A DNA stretch of 64,000 nucleotides from CAYPPG01 sp964412555. Its GTDB lineage: Bacteria > Hinthialibacterota > Hinthialibacteria > Hinthialibacterales > Hinthialibacteraceae. This document shows, in pieces, positions 1 through 7,255 of the stretch (the stretch's first letter is position 1; every line of letters starts with the position of its first letter). The translations under genes and the position numbers were made by a program. The DNA lies in contig CAYPPG010000012.1 of NCBI GenBank assembly GCA_964412555.1, forward strand, positions 1-64,000, given 5' to 3'. The notes beneath the pieces were generated by a model. That model made no database searches. It was given only the letters and a program-made list of their open reading frames with translations, and was not told the DNA's origin.

Positions 1-100
1 TTTGGGTGTTCGCTGCGGGAAAGGCCAGGGCAGACTTCGCTTGCCCTTGGTACCCGTGGCGAACGGTGTAGTCGTGGGTGTTATTTTCCGCCAAGCCGCA

Positions 101-130
101 AAGATGCAGGCAAGATGCCTGCGCTCCCAG
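101..130. repeat. Dispersed palindrome, family B
   Basis: GCAGGCAAGATGCCTGCGC, the same design as the GGAGCGCGGGCATC..GCCCGCATC elements at 5261, 11362, 11420, 11456, 35929, 42957, 49667 and 49858. It sits inside leader cassette copy 1. Confidence 0.6.
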
Positions 131-454
131 CCACCCTGGTTTGGCGGTGTTTTGACAAAGCGCTTTGTTGCCCGAAAGTTAATAAAGCAAGTTATATGCC
201 AATTTTGAAGCATTGCTATAATGTGTTGATATTATGAGAGTTATCTGTAAAGGTGTAACATTTCGGTGTTGGGTTATTTTTTTAACTATAAAAGGATGAA
301 TCGGTGAGTAGTGGTTTTAGAAGTGGAATATTTTTGCATGAATATTGTGACAGGTGTTTTAGGTATATATTTATTGTATATTTTCTTTTGGTAATGATTT
401 ATTTTGCAACATCGATTTATTTTAAATAAAATGTACGTTTTTCTTGTTGTTCCA

Positions 455-484
455 TTGACGTGTGGTTCGATATTATTTTATACT
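455..484 (+). promoter_or_regulatory. Sigma-70-type promoter in cassette copy 1
   Basis: TTGACG at 455-460 and TATACT at 479-484 are separated by 18 bp. Both boxes and the spacing are kept in the second cassette (TTGACA and TATACT at 5617-5646), while the surrounding bases have drifted. This conservation is better support than the match to consensus alone. Transcription from here would give a leader of about 160 nt ahead of the FG-GAP gene. Confidence 0.6.
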
Positions 485-532
485 GAGGCTACGTTTTGAA
501 TCTTCTGCTTTTTTTGGGGAAGGACTTTTTGT

Positions 533-614
533 AGAGGATTTGGTTTCCTGCCTCTGACTTTCCTCATCGTGTTTTGACAGTGAATTTTGAGCAGACACGG
601 GGGACTGTTTGCTC
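533..614 (+). promoter_or_regulatory. Structured 5' UTR with conserved G-loop hairpin, copy 1
   Basis: The predicted leader RNA contains an AGAGG (533-537) / CCTCT (551-555) stem and a 9-bp hairpin, GAGCAGACA (589-597) pairing with TGTTTGCTC (606-614) around the loop CGGGGGAC. In the second cassette the same hairpin is GAGCAAACA with the loop TGGGGGAC, so one pair changes from A-U to G-U and the helix survives. The hairpin ends about 20 nt before the ribosome binding site AAAAGGAG. I do not recognise it as a known riboswitch class. A translational control element or protein-binding RNA is possible. Confidence 0.5.
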
Positions 615-650
615 CTAAACATTCATTCTATAAAAAAAGGAGATTAAACC

Positions 651-2639
651 ATGCCAAGAAACAATCAGTTTAATGTAATACTTTCATTTGTATTATTTTA
701 TACATTGTGTTGTAATACCTATGGTGTTGAACAACTAAAAAAAGAAAAAATATGGGGAAACGATACGGCTGCCAATGATTATTTGGGAATCTCTGTCGAT
801 ATCGATGAGAATACAATCGTTGCCGGCGCCCAAGGAGATGATAATTCAACAGGCGCGGCTTATGTTTTTGTTAAAAACGGAGGGCAATGGATTCAACAAG
901 CCAAGCTCCAGGCCAACGATGCAGCGGAAAATGAATTGTTTGGCCGAAAAGTAGCGATTTCCGGGGATACCATCATTGTTGGTACAAGAGGAGATCAATC
1001 GGGTTATGGAGCCGCTTATATTTTTGTCCGAAACGGAGAAACATGGACACAACAGGCAAAACTCAGTGACGGTGTTTTGAACAGCCACTATGGTGTTTCG
1101 GTAGCCGTTGACGGGGATACGGCGGTCGTAGGGGCAGCCAATGTTGGCGGTTCGGTTTATGTTTATACTCGTTCCGGCACGACATGGACTCTGCAACAAA
1201 ATTTTTCGGCTGGAGATACCGCCTCAAACGATTATTTTGGGGGAGCGGTAGCCATCGAAGGTGATACTCTCTTTATTGGAAATCGATATGGAGATGCATT
1301 AAATTATGATACCGGTGAATTTTATATTTTTACCCGAAATGGTGGAGTTTGGAGCCAATCGCAAAAATTCTATCCGAGTCAACCCAAGGTGAGTTCCTTT
1401 ATGGGAACAAATCTCGATCTTGAGGGCGATTGGGCCATTGTTGGTGCCGAATGTTCTTCCGGATACTATAATTACCCTGGTTATGCATACATTTACAAGA
1501 AAAACAGTGGATCTTGGAGCGAGCATCAAATCATTACAGCAAGCGATTCCGCTGTTTCGGATCTTTTTGGACGTGATGTTGCAATCAGTGATGAGAAAAT
1601 TCTCGTCGGCGCTTCCTATACAGTAAATTATTGTTCTTCCTATTTGTTTAAATTTAACATGACTTCCTGGAGCGAAGATCAAAAAATATACGAGACTACA
1701 TATAATGATAAATATGGTTATTCGGTCGCGATTGACAAGAATACAGCTGTGGTGGGTGCATATTGGGATAGTGAAATGGCAAGCCGCACCGGAGCTGTGT
1801 ATGTTTATGAGCAGATTATTCAGCTGGATACGCCTAACGGAGGGGAAACGTGGCAAGCCGGGACGGTTCATGACATTGTCTACTCGGTAACCGAAACGAT
1901 ACCCGCAGTCGATCTTCATTTCAGTTCAGATAATGGTACAAGTTGGGAGCCGATCAATCTAAATGTTCCGAATACCGGAGCGTATGCTTGGTTGGTACCG
2001 GATGTGTCTTCGAGTGAGTGCTTGGTGAAGGTGTCGGATGCTTCGGATGGGGAACTGTTTGATGTGAGTGATGACACTTTCAGTATTGTTTCCCAAGATC
2101 AAAACCTCTTAAAAGGAGATTGGATATTAGCATCCACTTCCGGGCCACCGGCGATGGATAGTCCGGCGTTGGAATATTATCAACAAAATTATGTGAAATA
2201 TTTCCCGGCTCCGGTCGAGGACGATCCGATTTTCACGCCGGCGGGGGATGTGAATTGGGATCAGACGATTGCGACGGTGGATGCGTCGCTGATTTTGCAG
2301 CAGTATGCCTTGTTGATTGATTATTTCCCGGCGGATACGAATGAGGATGATTGGGGGCCGGATTATGTGCCGGGGGGGAAATTGGCGCGGCGTGAACGTT
2401 CGGGGTATGTCGTGGATCGGGAACTTTCCGCTTCGGTGATTGCGGGGCCGGATGGGAAAAGTTGGGTTGTGCGGTTTGCGGTGGATGATGCGAGCGGTCT
2501 TTGTGGGGTGAAGTTGGGGGTGTGGTGTTGTGTTTTTCTCACCGATGGTTTACTTCGTGGTGAAAATCTGCTAAAACAGAGTTGTTTTAATTGGCAATCA
2601 ATTCTTGTTTTGATATGCAAATTTGTTAAAAAAAGATGA
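651..2639 (+). CDS. Secreted FG-GAP propeller protein with truncated C-terminal module
   Basis: This is a 662-aa exported protein. It has a signal peptide (about residues 1-25) followed by seven or so FG-GAP repeats to about residue 390, each with the pattern FG..VAI.GDTI.VG and AAYVFV. A PNGGE-type Ig-like stretch (about 390-470) comes next, then a dockerin-like calcium loop near residue 532 (GDVNWDQTIATVDASLIL). FG-GAP repeats fold into beta-propellers used for surface binding; the ligand is unknown. The last ~35 residues have no similarity to the matching region of the gene at 5811-9312. After nt 2527 the cohesin-like module breaks off and an unrelated 37-codon tail follows, so the C-terminus looks truncated by rearrangement. 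AAAAGGAG precedes the ATG by about 10 nt. Confidence 0.85.
   Translation: MPRNNQFNVILSFVLFYTLCCNTYGVEQLKKEKIWGNDTAANDYLGISVDIDENTIVAGAQGDDNSTGAAYVFVKNGGQWIQQAKLQANDAAENELFGRKVAISGDTIIVGTRGDQSGYGAAYIFVRNGETWTQQAKLSDGVLNSHYGVSVAVDGDTAVVGAANVGGSVYVYTRSGTTWTLQQNFSAGDTASNDYFGGAVAIEGDTLFIGNRYGDALNYDTGEFYIFTRNGGVWSQSQKFYPSQPKVSSFMGTNLDLEGDWAIVGAECSSGYYNYPGYAYIYKKNSGSWSEHQIITASDSAVSDLFGRDVAISDEKILVGASYTVNYCSSYLFKFNMTSWSEDQKIYETTYNDKYGYSVAIDKNTAVVGAYWDSEMASRTGAVYVYEQIIQLDTPNGGETWQAGTVHDIVYSVTETIPAVDLHFSSDNGTSWEPINLNVPNTGAYAWLVPDVSSSECLVKVSDASDGELFDVSDDTFSIVSQDQNLLKGDWILASTSGPPAMDSPALEYYQQNYVKYFPAPVEDDPIFTPAGDVNWDQTIATVDASLILQQYALLIDYFPADTNEDDWGPDYVPGGKLARRERSGYVVDRELSASVIAGPDGKSWVVRFAVDDASGLCGVKLGVWCCVFLTDGLLRGENLLKQSCFNWQSILVLICKFVKKR
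2172..2527 (+). repeat. Duplicated dockerin-like module, copy 1
   Basis: This stretch is nearly identical at DNA level to 8623-8978 (constant offset 6451). It encodes the dockerin-like loop and the first strands of a cohesin-like domain. The match stops abruptly near 2527, inside the cohesin-like domain. Such high nucleotide identity between modules whose flanks differ suggests recent duplication or gene conversion. Confidence 0.8.
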
Positions 2640-2670
2640 AACGCTGAATATATTGGTAAAGGAATCCATC

Positions 2671-4932
2671 ATGTTGAAAAAACGGATTTGGGATGTTTGT
2701 TGTGCACTATTCTATCGGACAGTTTGTTGTGGATTTATAGTATGCGTTCTTGGATTGGATGTTCACGCCCAGGAACGAGTGCTCTCGCTTCCCGATTTGA
2801 CCGCAGAGCCAGGTGATGAAATCCAGGTACCCATTACAATCGATGACGCGGAAGGTCTCATCGGTTTTCGGGTTGTTTTGGACATCCCGAATCAAACGGA
2901 GATTTATCCGCTCGAATACGTTCCCGGCAGTTCGTCCGTCAATGGAACGATAGCCAGGGGATGGAGGACGATGGAGAATGACGCCTCGCAAAGCGATGAT
3001 CCGAACAACGAATTTGCCGGCTCGATTCTCATTAACGGCTCGGGCATTCAGCCGCTTTCCGGTTCGGGAACGTTGCTTCGTTTTCGGCTGCGAGTGAAAG
3101 AAAATATTCCGAATCAGCTTGTGCCTTTGAATTTTAAACTGACAGGGCGCAAAATATCGCGGTTGAACGACGGAGCGGTTCCGGTGCGTGTCGAGCATGG
3201 TTCCGTGTTGATCACCGGTTCCAGTGTCCCGACTTATACACCCAGCCCGACTGGGACCATATTTCCGGATACGCCGACACAGACTCCATCTTCTACCCCA
3301 AGTTTGACTCCGTCCAATACTCCGACTTTTACCCCGACCATTACGCCGACCATTACGCCGACACCGACTTCTTCCGGGCAAGAGGAAATCATAATCGTCA
3401 CCGATGATCTCACGACGACAGAAGATTTGAGCGGGGGAACCGATTACGATGCACCGGGTGATCGTGCGTTAGTCATACGCGCGGATTGGACCTTGGCGGG
3501 GATCGATGTGGAGAATATCCGCGACATGCATGTGTATGTGAAGGTGGATGGAACTCTTCCGTGGCTTTATCTGGGCCGCACAGCAAGCGGTGATGATTCG
3601 ATTCTGGAATGGCGGGACAACAACCCGCATATATTTGCGTTATTTAGAGATGGTCCGCAGTTCGGGAAGACCTATCAATTCAGAGTGTATGCAATCAAAA
3701 AACATGGATTTCCGATTTTCTACGGTCCATATGAAAATGCCGCGCCGGTAAGTTATGAACTTGATGAAAGCCAGACGACACCGACTCCGACACCCGGAGC
3801 AGCGACTGTCATCGTCACCGATACGGAGGCGTCGACGATCGACATCAGTAATGGGCAGGATCATGATCCGCCGAGTGAGCGAAAACTCGTCATTCGTTGG
3901 GACCTGACGCAGCTTGGAATCGATGAAAGTGAATTGCATGATATTCACGTGTATGTACGGACCGATCAGAGCGGGGATTATCAATATTTAGGACGAACCT
4001 CGAATGCGAATTTCGAACAATTGGTATGGGAAACACGGGGTGCGCATATCGTCGGACAGTTCCGGGCGGGACCGGACTTTGGCCATTCGTATGAGTTCAA
4101 GGTCTTTATGATTCGAAAGCAGGGGAATCCGAGAGTCTATGGACCGTATGAAAATGCCGGTCCGGTGGAATATCTACCGATGATCACGGTCACCGATACG
4201 GTCGATACGGTAGAGGATCTAAGCAACGGCTTTGACATCGATCCTATCACCGATCGTGATTTAGTCATTCGATGGACATTCGATCCGTATGATCTCGATG
4301 TGAACAATATACAAGATTTCCATGTCTATGTGCGGGTAAATCAGCAAATGCCCTATCGGTATCTTGGACATACAGGAGACGGAACGGCCGAGTATTTGGA
4401 ATGGACGGCGAATTCATCGTTAATCAGCGGCGCGTTCCGAGCCGGGCCTCTATTTGGAAACCGGTATGAATTCAAAGTATTCCCGATCAAGATCAGTGGA
4501 CGTCCGCGAGTGTACGGACCGTATGACAATATCGGGCCGGTACTCTTCATGCCGGTGGTTACGGTTACCGATGATGTCGAATCGACAGAGGATTTGAGTA
4601 ATGGTGAGGATCGGGATTCTCCGGATGATGTCGAATTGGTGATTCGTTGGAACATGGACTCGGCAGGTATCGATGTAGCGGATGTCAATCAATATCATAT
4701 CTATATGTACGTCAACGATGCGAAACAGCCGGTATTCCTTGGCCGTGTGCAGAGCGCCAATCTACATTATATGGTGTGGAACGAAGGATCGCAGAATGTT
4801 GTGCCGACTTACAGAGACGGCCCGCAAATTGGTAATTCTTATCAGTTCCGTATATATATTCTCACCAAGAGTGGAAGGCCGAGATTCGTGTATCATGAAA
4901 ATGCGGGGCCGGTTGAGGTTCTGGCGGAGTAG
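2671..4932 (+). CDS. Secreted protein: cohesin-like domain, TPT linker, four novel repeats
   Basis: This 753-aa exported protein starts at ATG 2671, which has AAAGGA 7 nt upstream and gives a clean signal peptide ending VHAQE. An in-frame ATG at 2623 lies inside the preceding gene and is less likely. Residues ~37-185 form a cohesin-like beta-sandwich (LSLPDLTAEPGDEIQVPI ... ISRLNDGAVPV). Residues ~186-238 are a Pro/Thr linker typical of secreted proteins. Then come four tandem repeats of about 120 aa, starting near nt 3388, 3800, 4186 and 4560. Each has a TEDLSNG-like start, VIRW, DIHVYV, a YLGRT turn, FRAGP.FG..Y.FKV and YGPYENAGPV. I do not recognise the repeat family; it may be a fibronectin-like surface module. 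It follows the FG-GAP gene on the same strand. Confidence 0.8.
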   Translation: MLKKRIWDVCCALFYRTVCCGFIVCVLGLDVHAQERVLSLPDLTAEPGDEIQVPITIDDAEGLIGFRVVLDIPNQTEIYPLEYVPGSSSVNGTIARGWRTMENDASQSDDPNNEFAGSILINGSGIQPLSGSGTLLRFRLRVKENIPNQLVPLNFKLTGRKISRLNDGAVPVRVEHGSVLITGSSVPTYTPSPTGTIFPDTPTQTPSSTPSLTPSNTPTFTPTITPTITPTPTSSGQEEIIIVTDDLTTTEDLSGGTDYDAPGDRALVIRADWTLAGIDVENIRDMHVYVKVDGTLPWLYLGRTASGDDSILEWRDNNPHIFALFRDGPQFGKTYQFRVYAIKKHGFPIFYGPYENAAPVSYELDESQTTPTPTPGAATVIVTDTEASTIDISNGQDHDPPSERKLVIRWDLTQLGIDESELHDIHVYVRTDQSGDYQYLGRTSNANFEQLVWETRGAHIVGQFRAGPDFGHSYEFKVFMIRKQGNPRVYGPYENAGPVEYLPMITVTDTVDTVEDLSNGFDIDPITDRDLVIRWTFDPYDLDVNNIQDFHVYVRVNQQMPYRYLGHTGDGTAEYLEWTANSSLISGAFRAGPLFGNRYEFKVFPIKISGRPRVYGPYDNIGPVLFMPVVTVTDDVESTEDLSNGEDRDSPDDVELVIRWNMDSAGIDVADVNQYHIYMYVNDAKQPVFLGRVQSANLHYMVWNEGSQNVVPTYRDGPQIGNSYQFRIYILTKSGRPRFVYHENAGPVEVLAE

Positions 4933-4952
4933 GTTAGATAGACACGCTATTT

Positions 4953-4984
4953 GGGGTAGACACATAGGTCTACCCCTACATTTT
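4953..4984 (+). terminator. Hairpin after the repeat-protein gene
   Basis: GGGGTAGA (4953-4960) and TCTACCCC (4969-4976) form an 8-bp stem with an 8-nt loop, followed by TACATTTT. The T tract is weak, so this may be a dispersed palindrome rather than a true terminator. Confidence 0.35.
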
Positions 4985-5006
4985 GTTGATTTGTTAATTT
5001 GTAGGG

Positions 5007-5032
5007 GCAATCCTGTGTGATTGCTTTTTTTT
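5007..5032 (+). terminator. Rho-independent terminator
   Basis: GCAATC (5007-5012) pairs with GATTGC (5019-5024) around a 6-nt loop, and eight T residues follow directly (5025-5032). It lies 75 bp after the stop of the repeat-protein gene and fits a classical intrinsic terminator. Confidence 0.65.
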
Positions 5033-5035
5033 AAT

Positions 5036-5188
5036 GGAGGGCGGTTCCCAAACCGCCCGTACATTATTGTGTGATTGCCTTAATTTGTGTGATTGCTCCT
5101 TTTAATATACGGGTACCACTTGTGTGATATATACGGGTACCACGGGCAAGACGTCAGGTCTGCCCGTGCTTTGGAGCGCCAATCGGCA
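5036..5188. repeat. Intergenic palindromes (families A and C)
   Basis: AGGGCGGTTCCCAAACCGCCC (family C) lies near 5038-5058, two copies of ATACGGGTACCAC follow at about 5107 and 5132, and GGGCAAGACGTCAGGTCTGCCC (family A relative) lies near 5143-5165. No gene is credible here. Confidence 0.6.
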
Positions 5189-5616
5189 AGGGCAGACTTC
5201 GCTTGCCCTTGGTACCCGTAGCGAACGGTGTAGTCGTGGGTGTTTTTTTCCGTCAAGCCGCAAAGATGCAGGCAAGATGCCTGCGCTCCCAGCCACCCTG
5301 GTTTGGCGGTGTTTTGACAAAGCGCTTTGTTGCCCGGAAGTTAAATGAACAAGTTGTGTGCCAGTTTTGGGATATTGCTGTAATGTGTTGATATTATGAG
5401 AGTTACCTGTAAAGGTGTGACCTTTCTGCGTTGGGTTATTTTTCTAACATCAAAAGAAAAAATCGGTGAGTAGGGGGTTTAGCAGTGGAATATTTTTGCA
5501 TGAATATTGTGACAGGTGTTTTGGGATTATATTTTTTGTATTTTTTCTATTGGCAGTGATTGATTTTGCAGCATCGATTTATTTTGGATAAAATGTACGT
5601 TTTTCTCTTTATTCAA

Positions 5617-5646
5617 TTGACAGGTGGTTCGCATTTATTTTATACT
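5617..5646 (+). promoter_or_regulatory. Sigma-70-type promoter in cassette copy 2
   Basis: TTGACA (5617-5622) and TATACT (5641-5646) are separated by 18 bp. They match the promoter at 455-484 in position and spacing, and the -35 box is perfect consensus. Confidence 0.65.
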
Positions 5647-5751
5647 GGTTTTCACTTGTCGGATTGACTGCTCTTTTTGGGGAATGGCTTTTTGTAGAGG
5701 ATTTGATTTCCTGCCTCTGACTTTTCCTGATGTTGTTGGATATTGGATCGA

Positions 5752-5777
5752 GAGCAAACATGGGGGACTGTTTGCTC
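5752..5777 (+). promoter_or_regulatory. Conserved G-loop hairpin in 5' UTR, copy 2
   Basis: GAGCAAACA (5752-5760) and TGTTTGCTC (5769-5777) form a perfect 9-bp stem around the loop TGGGGGAC. It sits about 20 nt before the AAAGGAG that precedes ATG 5811. The counterpart is 589-614. Confidence 0.5.
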
Positions 5778-5810
5778 TTGATTTTGCATTCTATACAAAG
5801 GAGAAAAATA

Positions 5811-6560
5811 ATGGTATGCCGAAATGCGTGTTGGGTACTGGTGTGGTTTTTTGTGTTCGGATGTGTGGGGAACGGATATGCGGAAGTCAGCCAAGTGCCG
5901 CAGGATTTGGGGGCGGCGATTCGGGCAGCGGTCGATGAAACGTCGTATGAGGCGGTTTGGCAGACGAATGACGGGTCTCCTACATTGGCGGGATATCCAG
6001 GGGCGTTTATGGCTCCGAATCGGGAGCAAAATTACCGGACGTTCTTTACGCCGGAAGGGATTACTATTGTGCCTCGTGTTACCGGTATAAAGGAATGGAA
6101 TCTCGGAATTCATTTTTCCAGATTTGGCTATGAGGGAGATATTAAATCGGTTAAGGCGGTTGAACCTTCCATCGATGGAGACCGGATTGAATATCAGCGA
6201 AGTGACAATTTGGTGGAGTGGTATGTGAACCGGCCGGAGGGGTTGGAGCAGGGGTTTACGGTTTTATATTCTCCCAAAAAACATCATTCCGATTCAATGT
6301 TGGAATTTGAGATGGACGTTATCGGTGATTTGAGGGCGGAAATGGATGGGGGAAGGATTTTGTTTTGTGATGATGATGGAGTTGTTTTGAATTATGGGAA
6401 GTTGGTGGTTACGGATGCAACGGGGGAACGGCTGATGGCTTCGATGGGGGTGCGGGATGGGGGGATATTGATTCGGGTGGATGATGCTTCTGCTGTTTAT
6501 CCGATAGTGGTGGATCCAGTGATTGAGTCGGAAGTGAAGTTGGTGCATTTGATTGTATAA
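5811..6560 (+). CDS. N-terminal piece of the frameshifted FG-GAP protein
   Basis: This 249-aa reading frame starts at ATG 5811, behind AAAGGAG. It begins with a signal peptide (MVCRNACWVLVWFFVFGCVG, then NGYAEV). The body is the N-terminal domain often found before FG-GAP repeats, ending in YPIVVDPVIESEVKL, after which the first propeller blade should start. Instead the frame shifts near 6542 and stops within seven codons (VHLIV). The gene uses leader cassette copy 2. Confidence 0.75.
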   Translation: MVCRNACWVLVWFFVFGCVGNGYAEVSQVPQDLGAAIRAAVDETSYEAVWQTNDGSPTLAGYPGAFMAPNREQNYRTFFTPEGITIVPRVTGIKEWNLGIHFSRFGYEGDIKSVKAVEPSIDGDRIEYQRSDNLVEWYVNRPEGLEQGFTVLYSPKKHHSDSMLEFEMDVIGDLRAEMDGGRILFCDDDGVVLNYGKLVVTDATGERLMASMGVRDGGILIRVDDASAVYPIVVDPVIESEVKLVHLIV

Positions 6561-7255
6561 GTCATGATTATTTTGGTTATTCAGTCGATATTTATGAAAA
6601 TACAGCTGTTGTTGGTGCCTATCAAGATAATGACTTTGGATCGGCTTATATTTATGAGCGTAATAATGGAAACTGGATTTTTAAAGCTAAGTTAACAGCT
6701 TCTGATGCGCAACCTCGTTCATATTTCGGATATTCTGTTTCTATTCATCAAGATACTGTTGTTATAGGGGCTATTGGGCATGATGATGGACAACATGGAG
6801 GTGTCTATGTTTTTGTAAAACCAGAAAACGGTTGGACAAGCATGACACAAACAGAAAAATTAAATGCATCAGATGCTGAACCTGATGATCAATTTGGTAA
6901 TTCTTTATCAATCCATAATGATACAATCGTTGTAGGCTCTTACAAAGATGATATTTTAGATTTTGATGAAGGATCAGCGTATGTTTTTGTCAGACCTGTA
7001 AACGGATGGACAGATATGTTTCAAACAGCAAAATTAGTTGCATTAAATGTGATATCAGGAAACCAGTTTGGCTATTCTGTGTCGATTTATAATAACACGA
7101 TTATTATTGGTTGTATCAATGACAATCAAGTAGCTGGCGATTCAGGTTCTGGATATATCTTTTCTAAACCAACAGAAGGATGGAACAATGCAACTCAGGA
7201 TGCAATATTAACTGCTTCGGATGGGGTCCTAATGATCGTTTCGGTGCTGCTGTAG
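6542..7255 (+). CDS. Middle piece of the frameshifted FG-GAP protein
   Basis: The frame is open from 6542 to the stop at 7255 and holds four FG-GAP blades (DYFGYSVDIYENTAVVGAY, SYFGYSVSIHQDTVVIG, DQFGNSLSIHNDTIVVG, NQFGYSVSIYNNTIIIG). The first ATG in it is 6842, in the middle of a blade and with no ribosome binding site, so it would not be translated alone. Codons are distinctly AT-rich compared with the sequence after about 7510. Confidence 0.7.
   Translation, partial: GAFDCISHDYFGYSVDIYENTAVVGAYQDNDFGSAYIYERNNGNWIFKAKLTASDAQPRSYFGYSVSIHQDTVVIGAIGHDDGQHGGVYVFVKPENGWTSMTQTEKLNASDAEPDDQFGNSLSIHNDTIVVGSYKDDILDFDEGSAYVFVRPVNGWTDMFQTAKLVALNVISGNQFGYSVSIYNNTIIIGCINDNQVAGDSGSGYIFSKPTEGWNNATQDAILTASDGVLMIVSVLL

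Larger units (their letters stand above)
27..650 (+). repeat. Leader cassette, copy 1 (promoter plus 5' UTR)
   Basis: About 620 bp with no credible gene, lying directly upstream of the FG-GAP gene at 651. It aligns along its whole length, with scattered substitutions and small indels, to 5189-5810, which lies directly upstream of the second FG-GAP gene. Shared landmarks in order are the GGGCAGACTTCGCTTGCCC palindrome, the GCAGGCAAGATGCCTGC palindrome, a run near GTTTTGACAAAGCGCTTTG, a TTGAC/TATACT promoter, an AGAGG/CCTCT stem, a G-rich-loop hairpin and the ribosome binding site. Two genes with different N-termini sharing a complete regulatory region points to duplication of the cassette and probable co-regulation. 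The short reading frame at its left end only translates the palindromes. Confidence 0.8.
5189..5810 (+). repeat. Leader cassette, copy 2
   Basis: This is the second copy of the leader found at 27-650. The order of landmarks is the same: family A palindrome (5190-5208), family B palindrome (5261-5290), promoter (5617-5646), AGAGG/CCTCT stem, G-loop hairpin (5752-5777), ribosome binding site and ATG. The copies differ at many single positions, so the duplication is not very recent, yet promoter boxes and hairpin stems are preserved. Confidence 0.8.

Noticed and set aside
2..208. 68-aa open frame at the left end
   Set aside because: It translates the dispersed palindromes of the leader cassette, has a near copy at 5203-5391, and lacks a credible start or family.
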